From Angiostrongylus vasorum (Eukaryota; Nematoda; Chromadorea; Rhabditida; Metastrongylidae), in NCBI GenBank assembly GCA_018806985.1, contig JADANN010000465.1, positions 1,922,001 through 1,986,000 of the forward strand: DNA of 64,000 nucleotides, read 5' to 3'. Below the pieces are notes generated by a model. The model searched no databases, had not been told where the DNA came from, and saw nothing but the letters and a program-made list of their open reading frames with translations. Each line of letters begins with the position of its first letter. Position 1 is the first letter of the stretch. This document shows positions 42,435-53,857 of this stretch, one piece after another. Made by a program: the position numbers and the translations under genes.

Positions 42435-42660
42435 TCGTCTGTCTCTCGTCTAGTTCTATCGATCAGTGCCATCAGCAATCACCCGTCAACGGAATTGATC
42501 TGAGCAGCCGAAATCGGCATTGAACCCAGTAAGGCTGAGGCTGTAGTTATAATCACAATTTTTAACTTATTATTTACTGCCTACTCTTTTTGATTCTATC
42601 CTTTCAAATCTGATTAAAATAAAATAAAAAACAATAGGCAGTAAATAATAAGTTAACAAT
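42435..42660. mobile_element. SINE family B fragment(s)
   Basis: 42435-42595 is the minus-strand body and tail (AATCACCCGTCAACGGAATTG, TTATTATTTACTGCCTACTC). 42620-42660 is a plus-strand tail end, AATAGGCAGTAAATAATAAG. Confidence 0.65.
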
Positions 42661-43160
42661 ACTTCATGAACTCTTCGCACTTAAGATCTCGTTCTGTGAA
42701 TGCGGCATCAAACAAAACATGGCCATCTACAGTATCAAAACGTATAAAGCGGTTCATTCCGATCCACCAATATTACTCCCTTTCCTACTGTTCCCATGTA
42801 GATCGCCAACTACAGAAATCCTAACTGGTTCGAGATAAAGGTTGCTATCTTCTGAAATCAAGCACCAACGAGCATATCGTTTCTATTTGAAAACTCAACC
42901 TAACAAATTCAAAAAGAGATTGATTTTTCTTACTTATTTGAAGCATTTCCAAAAGGGAAAACCATCATGTAAACCAGTGCGGAAAGTCTATGGAATTACT
43001 AGATAGTGACGAATGTTAGTTACAGACTTTGACTTGTTTTCGAACCATAAATTACTACTATGTTTATTGATTCACCTGCATAAGCTACTGTACTTACTAA
43101 TCGAGTCCTTTCTTCGAATATGGCGCTGTTTCTCAGCAGTATTGATTCGAACACTGACAT
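42661..43160. other. No recognisable gene
   Basis: Nothing identified on either strand. Confidence 0.4.
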
Positions 43161-43164
43161 GGTT

Positions 43165-43330
43165 GACTTTTTTATTTACTGCCTTTTACTAGCTTTCACG
43201 GCAGGGTATTATTTGTGAAACAACCACAATGATGCTGAGTTATTTGCAAAGCGCCGGAACACCGTAGACACCTGCGGTCCGGAGTTTTGCAAATATCTCA
43301 GGATCATTGTGGTTGTTTCGCAAAATGACA
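43165..43330. mobile_element. SINE family B, short inverted pair of tails
   Basis: 43165-43255 reads as a reversed tail (TTATTTACTGCC, ACCACAATGATGCTGAG). 43262-43330 reads as a forward tail (CACCTGCGGTCCGGAGTTTT, GCAAATATCTCAGGATCATT). The core and body are gone, leaving a palindrome. Confidence 0.7.
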
Positions 43331-44550
43331 TTGTTCTTCTTTATTCTTTATGGTTATCTTTATCACCAGTCGTTTGCTATCCCTTTAGTTATGAGCTAAC
43401 TTGTTAATTCAACAATTCATTCTTACCGGTCCTATACCAGTACTGTTTAAGGCACCTTTGTCCCTTAAAGGGTGGGAAGCGTGTCAGCATTTCCGCGCAA
43501 CCCTTTTTATTTTTAGGTTTTTGACGATTGAGCAGCCATTGGTAACTCGCCATCCTTCACTGCTTCTGTAACCCTACTGAGCCACAAAGTCATGGTTACA
43601 TGTCGCAAACCACCATTCAAGAACACCCTAAAGTCACACTGTGACAGGGATAAACTGTTGGATGAATTTTTTCATAATAATCAGTAGAAATCTCTAGGTG
43701 TGTTTATGACACAAAAATACCCCAAGGAATTGTTGTCATCTGATGTTTTATTCGTATCAAGACTCACAAAGACTTCGTGCCGGTGTTTTCTCAGCAGTAA
43801 TCAGTTATTGTGAAAACCCCCGTTCGTTACGAGATCACGGTTGTTGAGAAGCAATAGTATATTTATCACTGAGAAGTTGAAAGTTACTGCTTCCAATTTC
43901 TTCAGTTTTATTGTCATTTTTGGGAATATCTTGGATTCCGGAGCATCACATTAAACCAGTAGAAATCAAAATTAAATAAATCAAAATTAGGCTTGCTAAA
44001 AATGCAAAAGTTAAGTTGGGAGTGATTTTTGTCAAGTAAACATGTCAATTTTCTTAAGCCTAAGCCAAGAAAACCTGAAATTACACCGACGATTGGAAAG
44101 ATGCTCTGCTTGCTTACTTTTTCAAAGACTTCCTGAGAAAAACAAGTGAGGTCTTCAAAAAACAAGTGGTTTGTAAAGGAAATGTCTAATGAGTTAGGTG
44201 AATATAAGTGATTTATGTGGATCAATCCGTCAAATGTTTAATACGAAACGTGTGTTGAACCTAATGGACCTTATCAAGAGAAGAACGTCTTTTCTTCTAC
44301 TGAAAATTAAGTGAATGGAAATGTCGCGTGGTTCCGATAACGTTTTACCACAGTCTTGGCGAACGTCTCTGGCTATGACCGTTTTCCCAGGAATATGAGA
44401 AAACCGCGTGTTCCTACTTTTTCGCTTTTATCACGCAGTTGCGGAGGAGTGTCTGTTTACTTCGGTCCAGCAGCTGCAATGCGTGAAAATCCTCAGCTAT
44501 CATGCAAAAATTACTGCGTTTTCATAGAAAAAAACATGGAGCCCTCAGCG
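43331..44550. other. No recognisable gene
   Basis: A minus-strand open frame at 43914-44225 contains acceptor-like ttttctcag and a gtaagc donor 15 bases apart, but no convincing exon set. Confidence 0.35.
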
Positions 44551-44944
44551 TTTGTTAATGTCAGAAATACTTGGGAGAGCCGCCATCAATTAGGAAGCAA
44601 TGAATGAATGCATATTTGGCTGATGCAATGAAATGGGGCACCTAGCAACTCATTAACTCATTATCTTATCGTCCCAGACAAGACTGACACCAACTCTCCC
44701 ACACCACTTTGGTGAAGAAAGTATTGGATAGCCAAGTGGTCGAACCGATGACTTTGTGTGTAATTCAGGGAGTTTAAAACCTCCGCGCTACATGCATCTT
44801 TTCCATATACAGATAGTAAACAGATAGTTTGTGTTGTGGATAAAAGATAAAGTTTAGACAACGACCCGGAAATTTCCTTCTAGTACCTGTTTCTTCAGTT
44901 GTCATGAATGTGCAGTTTGTTGGAAATGTTGACAACAACTGAAG

Positions 44945-45070
44945 GTCGACACATGGTACTGATATCTTAGCATCGTTTTGGTTGTAGTTTACATCGTAAC
45001 TTGCTGTATAAAAAAGAATAGGCGATAAATAAACGGTTAGGGAATTGTGATTTCAATTGTAACTTCAGCT
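44945..45070 (+). mobile_element. SINE family B tail fragment
   Basis: Reads CTGATATCTTAGCATCGTTT, then AAAGAATAGGCGATAAATAA, followed by the start of a body-like GTGATTTCAATTGTAACTTC. Confidence 0.6.
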
Positions 45071-45164
45071 TGGCTTCTTTCAATGTCGGTTTTTGTTTCT
45101 GAAATCAGTCCACTTGATAGATGATAGCTGATAGCGCCGTCAGAGGAAAAACATTGTTAAGGTT

Positions 45165-45285
45165 GGTTTCCACGCGACTCATAGAAAGCGGTTCTGAGGA
45201 AGGCGAAATCCGCCGAAACGTCAGCTGGTTCGTGAATAAAGAATAAAATTAACACCTCGTGTTTGCTCAACAAGAATACGAAGAA
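45165..45285 (+). repeat. PLE 3' terminal fragment with hammerhead-like motif
   Basis: Contains GCGACTCATAGAAAGCGGTT, the core at 45193-45225 (CTGAGGA, GGCG AAAT CCGCC, GAAAC, GTC) and GTTTGCTCAACAAGAATACG, as at 16150-16250. Confidence 0.7.
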
Positions 45286-45879
45286 TTACAAAGTGTTCTT
45301 TTTTCCCTTTTTGAATTCACTGCTCTTTGTCATGGACTTTTTATAGATTTTCTTTATTGTCGAACAAAGAAAAGCGCGAAAATTGCCGACTACTTTTTTC
45401 TGGAAACTGCCGCGTTGTTCATGCTGAGCATTTGCTAGAGCTGGTCGTTATCCTTCTTGATTGAGGATACTATCGTCCTCGTTCAGACACCAACAAGTCA
45501 GTTAGTCGCCAGGCTATGTGATATTTAGCCAGGTGGAGGATAAGGATTTTAATGATTGTAGAAGAGTGGCATTGTCCATATCCGAAGATTCAAATGGACT
45601 AGATACAAGGGATTCCTGTCACTGGTATCTCTCTGAGCAAGAATAAAGCGGCTCTTTCCAGTGACCTTGAAAGCGTCAGTGTTGCTGTAGAATTAGGCAA
45701 GAAATGCGGGGAAAGTGCCAACAATCTAAGGACCATTTCCTGGTGTTAAGATCTAAAAGGACTACTGTGGGTTTCGTTAATTGCAATGAATGAACTCTAA
45801 CACTGGAAGACTCCACTGAGGTGCACATTGAGAGTTTAGCCTTCATATTGAACTTGTCGTACTATTTTCTTCGACTATT

Positions 45880-46205
45880 AACGAAACATAAGGTTGATAA
45901 AAATTTTATTCTGCTAACTTATCATCTTCGTCGTCTTCTTTAGAGAGCGAATGATTGGAGCCTATGGTCCACAGCTGGTCGTTGTCGCGATGTGGTTGTT
46001 CGTTTTTGCATCGAGTCGAATCCTTTGGATGGAGCGCCGTCCAAATAGTTGACTTCACTCAGCTGTGCTCTTTTATACAGGACAGGTGTTGAAAGATTCG
46101 CGCCCCCAATTTGATCTACTTTTGACGCAAAATACATCATGCAGCAGTCGCAATCATATTGGCCAGCACATAGCGAATTAATAGTTTTCAAACCGACTTT
46201 CACTC
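45880..46205 (-). repeat. PLE terminal repeat, second family
   Basis: The plus strand shows AACATAAGGTTGATAAAAAT, TTCTGCTAACTTATCATCTT, GGTCCACAGCTGGTCG and then GAGTCGAATCCTTTGGATGG, parallel to 17.3-17.5 kb. Confidence 0.55.
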
Positions 46206-46409
46206 AACCTTGGTTAGCATAATCACTACCTTCTTCTATGTCTACTGTGAAAGTTGGAGTAATATTGTTTCATCTCCACTATTATAGGACCACATAAACA
46301 TTGAAGTAAGCAGAGAAGCTCGACAAAGCTATACCATTTCGCCAAAATTATTTCCTGGCGCTCTCGAGAATGCCATACTAAATATGGGGTGAGACATTAA
46401 GGATAAAGG

Positions 46410-46688
46410 ATAGAGCTCTCGGCCTTGATCAATCCCCTGATGGATGCGCCATGCACTCAACTTCATTAAGCATCTTTTGGAGGCGGTTGAATGCATACCT
46501 GGCCTTTATGATGCCTCTCGGTGGCCTACCGATGTATCGAGCCAGTGCTGCTATCCTCCCAGATAAGTCTGGTACCAAGCTGCCGAACCCGGAGGGATGG
46601 AAGGCTTGGTGAGCCATGGGCACTGAGATCGATTCCACGTGTGTGTTGCAGGGCCCCTCTGACCACTGCTCCACACGCACCTTGGAAT
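46410..46688 (-). mobile_element. SINE family A copy, full length
   Basis: The plus strand begins GGATAAAGGATAGAGCTCTC (reversed TTTATCC-type tail) and ends at CACTGCTCCACACGCACC (reversed A box and head). The family ATG opens a 60-codon frame on the minus strand. Confidence 0.85.
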
Positions 46689-47179
46689 GACACAGTATTA
46701 CCGTGAAAATTGGTGGCCTGTGGTCTGACGATTTTCGCTTTGTTAATGCCATTCGCGTTCTATTAATATCAAGCATTGGCAATGCTCCATGGCTTCTTGA
46801 TTTTCTTGTGGGGTAGACAATCTTGGGTTGGTCCTCCATAAGATGATCTTTGTTAGGAATGGATTCGTTTCTGATGCTTTCTGAATACAGAACGGATGAA
46901 ATCTCTGTGAATGACTCTGCTATAGTGGTCAATAGCAATTCGATAAGAGAGCTGAGCGAAGCGAAACGATTGAGTTATGTGATGAAGAATCGAGCGTGAA
47001 GTGATGAAATTGAAGGGCAGCACTGCCAGTGCTTATCTTTTCGATCATAGTCGTTTCGAGGTCTTCAATAGGGTTCTCCAAAGCTTTGCTGCAATTTGAG
47101 CCCATGAAGGAATATAAAAAGTTCTGCGGAAATTAACTTCTGGTTTCAACGTATATTTTCAAAGGTAAATGAGGAAAAT

Positions 47180-47760
47180 AACCCAGCTCGGAATAAATTT
47201 TACTAATAAAATAAAAAGCCAATAGATTCTACCATTTTTCTCTGCGAGAAGCAAGTGTTTTTTAAACCAGATCATAAATTTCCGGAGCGTCGGAGCCGAC
47301 GAGGTTGCCTGTTTCGATCTTGGCAATTCTTGGAAAATTTCTCACCTAGGAAGTAGTGAGTAGTATGCTTGATGGAGTAAGTAGTAGTCGATAGGCGAGA
47401 TGTCTGGTGAGTATAATGCACAAGGCACAGTTTTCTAGTCTAGCATGTTCAAACCCTTACAGTTTCGGTAACGTGACGAGTGGGTGCGCGTTACTGTGCG
47501 GAGGATCACTCAAGTCTTGCGATGTCCATACTTCGAGATTTTCCGACCGTCGTGTCTCTTTTGGAGTCTTCGAAACAGTTGAGGTGGTTATATCGAATTC
47601 TTCTGCAAGTTCTCTAAGAATCTTGCATGTTTTTGCTGCCACCAGACACTTAAATTCAACGTTGTCTGTAGAAGATGGACACCACGCCGTTGTCTATCTT
47701 CAAGGTCGAATTTGCTCTGATAAAATTTCCAGATCGCCGTTGTACTGAACGTTCATTAGC
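47180..47760 (-). pseudogene. mariner-type transposase, internally deleted
   Basis: mariner transposases cut and paste DNA using a DD34D catalytic triad. 47642-47457 reads the second helix-turn-helix region (ELAEEFDITTSTVSK, then ENLEVWTSQDLSD). 47455-47340, in another frame, reads CALYSPDISPIDYYLLHQ, the region of the third catalytic residue. The block between them, with the first two catalytic Asp residues, is missing. The C-terminal text to 47180 is decayed. Inverted terminal repeats were not found by eye. Confidence 0.75.
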
Positions 47761-47999
47761 ACTACCTTGGTCCCGTACCTCAGTGTTTAGAGTCATGTGA
47801 GCTGCGCACACCTGAGTTCTTCGTAGAAGTAGATATGTCGATGCTGCTGTTTTGGCACGTGAATATCTGGCCCTTAAAATCTACCAAAAACCTGACTTAT
47901 GCTAAGATTCAGTTATGCGCAGCGAAAGTACTTGAAATGTGATGTGCCATTTATAGTAATCGAGGAGAGATTTTTGCTGAATCATAAATAAAAAAGGGA

Positions 48000-48420
48000 G
48001 TTAATTCACAGCTCCTCCCAACGGTTTACCCCCTCGGCGTGAGTGGGAGGTGTTTCTGAGGGTGTCGTGGTACGATGTACAGCAGAGGATTCATCTTCCC
48101 CACAGGATCTCCTAAGCTGAGAAGGAGTCCAGCGCTTCCATCAGGAAGCCAAGCTAAGAGTGAACCAGTACCAAGATGCATTACCGTGCTGGTATCAAAC
48201 TAGTCGCGTGATGGCAATTCTTCCTCTCATACACAAGGGTGGTGACCGCCTGCCGTGGTGACGACTTGAGGCGGATTTTAGCCAGGCTGACTTCGGAACT
48301 TCAAGGAAACACAATGGCTAAACTTGCAAAACTCCTCAAAATGGAAATTAAGGTAGGGCCCGCACAGCCAGTGAAGACGGGTCATCCAAATATCCTAGTA
48401 AGTAAGTAAGTAAGTAGTAA
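48000..48420 (+). mobile_element. Non-LTR element 3' end or related SINE with an (AAGT)n tail
   Basis: It is GC-richer than its surroundings and ends in five AAGT-type repeats at about 48399-48420. A short tandem repeat at the 3' end in place of poly(A) is typical of RTE-type LINEs. No endonuclease or RT coding is seen, so it could be a non-autonomous relative. Confidence 0.5.
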
Positions 48421-49900
48421 ATCACAAATTGCATATTAGTTTCTGAGGAACGAAATATATGTAACTTAACAGTGACTGAACGTACTAGTTAGCCACCACA
48501 AGTATTCTTACATTAAAAACAAACGGTGCGTTCAAATTGCTACAAAATTTCAACCTAACTGTGTATCATTTGTAATATACTTTTCAGATGTTCATTTCTT
48601 TCGGTCGTCACCTCCTTGGTATGTATTTACCGTTAACTAACCAAGAAAAGCTTACAATTATTGCCTCGTTTATGACGAATACAGTTGGCACACTTATATC
48701 ATGAAGCGGAAATGAATTTCCTCCATGAATGTGGTTGTAGGAAAGAAGTTTTCTCATACAGCTTAATTCAACGACACTTAATGTTGATATTATCATAGAC
48801 AAATGCTTAATACCACTGATTCCTCCAGCTAAAGTGAAACTCTTTGCACGTAGCGAATAGTGGTCCGGCTATATAGAAATGTCGTCGACCGATGTTCAAG
48901 TCAGTCCTCTCCAGAGTGATGGTTAACCTTGCAAAGGAGTCTCCAGATTTCTAGCACAAACAGACGGCAACCTTGATGGATGGGATGGAGCTCTCCCCGT
49001 ACAAATCTAGTACCTATTTCCTGACGCTGGAAGGATGGGTTGTTGACTTTAGGTGTGGTAGATCCAGAGCCTCGCACATTTCGAACAGCATTTCTTCCAC
49101 TGTCACGTAGAAAATTCTGTTTTGGAGCCCCTGTTTAATTCGATGTGTGACTATTTCTGCGTTAACTCCATAAATTTCAAAATCTTTGACACATAGAGTA
49201 AAGACTGATTTTGAGTTCTCGTTTTTCTTTTCTCCGACTTGATTTTTCCTTCATTCTGCTGCGGTTGTTGCTTGCTTCGACTCTCCAAATTCTCATTGCT
49301 TTGCCAAAAGTCGCTTCCCTAGCTCCTTAAAATTAGCCGTAGATTAGTTTCTACTTATCAGCTGATTTCTCTATAGACAGCACGTTGTTTCATCCATCTA
49401 CGTCACTGTCTAAGTCTTTTGTAAGTAAAATTAGCAATAAAATATGTAAGTTATTAACCAGTTTACGAGCAATTTGTTTCCTTTTTAGAAGTAGACGAGT
49501 GCTATCCTGTATTAGAAAAGTGCTCTGCAATGGAAATGGCATTGAAAATCACATCAAAATGAGAGTCATAACCCGATTTCGCCAACCTACTGTTTTCAAC
49601 GATCAGTGCTTTTAGCCTTTCTTAATATGGAAATCGTAATCATGAAGTCAGAAATGTAATTCAAAGGGTGACAATTCCTCGTTCAGATCTTACTACAGAG
49701 AAGTTCAACTTCTTTTTTCTTAGATCTTGATTACCGAAAAAATCGTCCAATCTATGGCGAAAAGAACAGTAACCAGAGAAAGCACCGATCAGTGAGGTTT
49801 AAAAAGTGTCGAAAAAGTCTTTTATACTACAATACAGCTGAAGATTCGGGTTAATTGAAATGATGATCCGAAGCACCAGAATAACTTCACGGAAAGGTCC
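48421..49900. other. No secure gene
   Basis: 48802-48608 is open on the minus strand for 64 codons (with ELSCMRKLLSYNHIHGG and then ISVPTVFVINEAII) and could be a receptor-like exon, but no splice partners or family match were found. Confidence 0.3.
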
Positions 49901-49909
49901 TCACTCTAC

Positions 49910-49990
49910 CGTGTACTTCCTTAAATCGTTCAAAATCAAGAGCTTTAAGGGATTTTTTTTCAGACCAGAATTGGTCTATCATATTCTCGC
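49910..49990 (-). CDS. Candidate exon, unrecognised
   Basis: An 81-base segment with a strong tttttacag acceptor and a gtagag donor. It reads ENMIDQFWSEKKSLKALDFE and then RFKEVH. The translation looks protein-like but matches no family I know, and no partner exons were found. Confidence 0.28.
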
Positions 49991-50186
49991 CTGTAAAAAT
50001 GGAAGCACAAAAAAATCCTATTTTTAATACTTTGAGAAAAAAACGAGAAAAAATGGGCGGTAGCGCTGCATCCACTACCATGAAACTAGGATAGTGGATG
50101 TCGATAAATAAAGGAAGAGTTCTTCTCAGAACCTTTACATTTTTGATAGGGCTTGTTTTATTAACTGACAGCTAGAACAAACTAAG

Positions 50187-50750
50187 TGATTACTTGACTC
50201 ATTGACCTAGGAATAGCGTTGGTTTGCGTTGCTAGCAAAGCATAATTCCTTCTGTTCCAGTATCCGTGGTGTAATAATGGTTTCATAGGAGATCGTTCTA
50301 GACGAATTTGAATAGTTGGACAGTAAGTCCGGGTAATATTCGACTATTTATTAAATCTCTTCAGTAAATCCCAATCGACTACTTCCGGTATCAGTGGCGG
50401 TGGAAGAAGATCAACTTCACGAAGGAAATAACATTGATCACTTGACTCATTGACCTAGTAGTCGATTGGGATTTAGTGAAGAGATTTAATAAATAGTCGA
50501 ATATTACCCGGACTTACTGTCCAACTATTCAAATTCGTCTGGAACGATCTCCCTATGAAACCATTATTACACCACGGATACCGGAACAGGAGGAATTACG
50601 CTTTGCTAGCAACGCAAGCCAACACTATTCCTAGGTCAATGAGTCAAGTGATCAATGTTATTTCCTTCGTGAAGTTGGTCTTCTTCCACCTCCACTGATA
50701 ACAGAAGCAGTCGACTGGAATTTAGTGAAGAGATTTAATAAACTAAATGA
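50187..50750. repeat. Foldback repeat A-B-A'-B' with a partial third unit
   Basis: Unit A (50187-50381) and unit B (50382-50458) are followed directly by their inverted copies, A' (50459-50635) and B' (50633-50710). A partial A' starts again at about 50711. Mismatches are few. No coding potential was recognised in the unit. Confidence 0.88.
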
Positions 50751-50989
50751 TTGTTTAAAGGGTTAGATTATCCACTACCATGAAAGACTGAGTGATTAAA
50801 ATATGCGCTAATGCAAAAATACTTGTGTAGGCACTGCACACACGTTTCCATCAATTATTCGGGTTTCAGAGCATTTTTTCAATGTTTTTGCTTCGTCCTT
50901 ATCGCCATCGATGAAACCATCATTGAACTTCGTCATGGGTAACCGATTTTTTGCCTTTTATTGTAACTTTTTCAATGTGGCTAACGCTT

Positions 50990-51283
50990 TCACGGGGTCT
51001 CCGCCTTGGCAACGTCACCTGAAGGCACGTCGTCTTTATCGCAGTTGTGGTGTTGTTCTAGAAAGCTTGTTGAATTCTGTTGAGGACCACTCACTGTTCT
51101 CCACTTCCATCTATTCTTAATAGTTCTGGTCCGATTGTTTCGCTCCACATTCTTTTGGAGCCCCGATGATAAGTTGTTTTTCAAAAGCATGGACTGCAAG
51201 TTCGAGCTCTGGGAGGAGGACAAGTTCGAAGCTGTCTTCGATAATGATGAGCTGTTAGAACATGTCCAAAGTGCGCAGCGCAC
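50990..51283 (-). CDS. Candidate 3' exon, serine/asparagine-rich, unrecognised
   Basis: A minus-strand open frame. A ttctaacag acceptor precedes SSSLSKTASNLSSSQSSNLQ, and the frame ends at a stop after GDVAKAETP. It could be the C-terminal tail of a regulatory protein. The plus strand of the same DNA is also open (51135-51392), so the coding strand is uncertain. Confidence 0.25.
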   Translation of the reverse strand: MRCALWTCSNSSSLSKTASNLSSSQSSNLQSMLLKNNLSSGLQKNVERNNRTRTIKNRWKWRTVSGPQQNSTSFLEQHHNCDKDDVPSGDVAKAETP

Positions 51284-52004
51284 GTTGGTCGAGGTTAGTC
51301 AGGCAGATAAAGGCGAATATCATACTATGTCAGATGGTTGGTGGTTTATCTATGAGTTCGGAATGGTATTCATGTTCCTGGTTTTCTTTTGAACATTTCC
51401 TGCTTCTTGTCGTTTTGCATGCTTAATTGAAGTTCTAAGGTAAACACAGGGTGTTCTAACAAAAGAACCATCTACCTTAACCTGTTCATTACTGCGAGAT
51501 GAGCTTTTCTTTAATGAACCAACTTTTCATCTAATACATGCCTGCTATCCTCTTTCCCGTTTCGTTTAGCCATTTTAGAACAGTGCCGATTTCCCTTAAC
51601 AAAGTAAAGGCATAATGCGAATTTCTCGCCAGTGTATGTGTGCACGTTTTTTGTTCCAAGAAGTCGAAGTCATTGGCAGCTACAAAAACAGAAATCGGTG
51701 AAATGAAATTGCTCTGTTGGGTTCATTATATTCTCACATTATTTGCTCTGATCTTTGAATACGGATGACACCGGAGTCATACGGTGCAACTGGAACACTA
51801 CATTATTTACTACACATTGGAGATGGCCCACTTTGCAATCAAATAATCCTGCTAATTTTCACATCATATTGCCCAGAATCCTTGAATTATACAAATAATG
51901 AATTTAAATAGAGTGTTTGAAAGCAAAGGAAGCACCCAACAAGCTTTCCCAAAAAGAAAAAACTTCTTTCCCGAAGAAAAGTTAGTAGACAATACAACTT
52001 CATC

Positions 52005-52405
52005 ACTGTCAGTGTGAGGCTGAGGTATTTGCAAAACTCCGGACCGCAAGTGTCTGCGGTGGGGAACGAACGCGCTATTAGCCTTTTCGGGGGCTAACGT
52101 GTTCACCACCACACTACGCGGGTCCTTGTTTCGCCTGTCTCTCAGCTATCAATCCCGCTGACAGGTGACTGCTGACGGCAGAGATCGATAGAACTTTTGA
52201 TAGCTAAGAGACAGGCGAAACGAAGGAGCTGCACGGTGTGGTGGTGAACGCGTTACCCTGCGTAAAGGGTAATAGTGCGTTCGTTCCCCACCGCAGTCAC
52301 CTGCGGTCGGGAGTTTTGCAAATATCTCAGCATCATTGAAGTTATGTTTCGCAACATACCCCTGCCATTAAAAAGACTAGGTAGTAAATAATAAGTTAAA
52401 AGTGA
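52005..52405. mobile_element. SINE family B, inverted pair
   Basis: 52005-52150 is a minus copy (GAGGTATTTGCAAAACTCCGG, GGTGGGGAACGAACGCGC). 52155-52400 is a plus copy ending AAAAAGACTAGGTAGTAAAT. The body lies between the two cores and is shared. Confidence 0.78.
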
Positions 52406-53284
52406 GTAGAGAATGTTAAAAAAACGGCAACCTGTAGCCAGTCGTTTTAGGTGAACCATTGAACTGTCACTGTAGGGAACTGTACAGACCCTGCTATCCT
52501 ACCATTTATACAAAGTGTGAAGCAATAAAAAAGTCATATAGTAGAGAAACCAAAACCAGCTGCTGTTCTAATACCCAACGACAGATTTGCTTCTAGCGCC
52601 GTACTATCACATTGCTTTCAATGCAAGCGACGTTCAAAGTGGACGATTTCTCTTTACAAAGAACCCAATTGAGGCATATCATTATTGATAAGTGAGTACC
52701 TCGAGCGAACAAAAAAAGCCCATTTCTCCTCGTTTATTCGAGAGATCAGAGACATTTAGTGGGCTCTTTCAGTTCAAGGTACACAAAGAACATTTTTTCG
52801 TTTGACTTTTTTAATCTCTCTTTACTTAGCATATAGCTACAGCTAGCTCATCGGGGCTTTCTTTTGGCATACCTTATTCCTGATTGAGTTCCAAAGCGAA
52901 AATACCGAGCCCTTTCCTCGCTTGCGTGCTTCTACTAGAGGATATAACTTAGCTGTGCTTCGCGGTTCAACGACGACGGTGAGGTGGCCAACTATTGTGG
53001 GACCTTGTACACCAATGTACAGTGGCGATTCGTGCCATCAAAACTTGATTGGTGATGAAGGCGTTTCGATAAAAAAATATGTACTTTGATGCAATCAGCA
53101 TCAACAGCGTAAAGAAAGATATTTGAAATAGCAGTACGAGATCGCCATAGTTCTTCAACGCTAGGGCGACTAATGTTGTGCAAAAAATTTAGAAAGTTCA
53201 CGAAAAGAAAAGTTTATAGATTCACTTATAGAAAAGCCACCCGATCTGATCAACTGTGATACGTTTACTTTGCATTTCACTTAG
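52406..53284. other. No recognisable gene
   Basis: Short open frames only. A candidate exon follows. Confidence 0.35.
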
Positions 53285-53538
53285 TGCGACACTCAAAAGT
53301 ACAACTCAGAGGAGGCGAAGAGAAGCCTCGTTCGTCTTTCGTTCATGGCTGGTCGTCACTGAGAAAATATCAAGGATTGAACCAAAACTTCCGCTCATTT
53401 GTGATGCCGAACTCATCTTCAACAAAACGAATGTCTCCGAATGCTCGAACTTTGCCTATAGATTCGGGTGTTAGAAGATTAATGAAAAGGAGGATAAAAA
53501 GTACAGATGACATTGCCATTAACGAATATGACGCATAA
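53285..53538 (+). CDS. Candidate 3'-terminal exon, unrecognised
   Basis: A tttcacttag acceptor is followed by an 84-codon open frame rich in Arg, Lys and Ser (RHSKVQLRGGEEKPRSSF, then GVRRLMKRRIKSTDDIAINE) with a TAA stop. It would suit the cytoplasmic tail of a membrane protein. The upstream exons were not found, and the opposite strand is also partly open. Confidence 0.3.
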
Positions 53539-53591
53539 TTTCCACTGCCGTATTCAGCTCGCCAACGATATTCCGGTATAAAATAAAAAAA

Positions 53592-53857
53592 TCTATCGGG
53601 GTTGACCAATCCCTGAAGGATGCGCCATGCATTCTATTTCACTATCGTAGGAGGTGATTGGATGCATAGCTGGTCTTCACAATGATTCGCGGTCGCCTAC
53701 CGATGTACCGAGCCAGTGCTGCTGCCCTCCCAGACAAGTCTGGTACCAATTTGGCGACCCCGGAGGGATGGAAGGCTTGGTGAGCCATGGGCTAGGGAAT
53801 CGACTCCACGTGTGTGTCGTGGTGGCGCCTCCAACCACTGCGCCACACGCGCCCTTT
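53592..53857 (-). mobile_element. SINE family A copy
   Basis: The reversed 3' end GGGGTTGACCAATCCCTGAAG through the reversed head CCACTGCGCCACACGCGCCC. The TTTATCC tail is replaced by A-rich sequence. Confidence 0.85.

Noticed and set aside
46429..46938. 169-codon minus-strand open frame
   Set aside because: The C-terminal half is a SINE A body read through its family ATG; the rest shows no family match or splice support.
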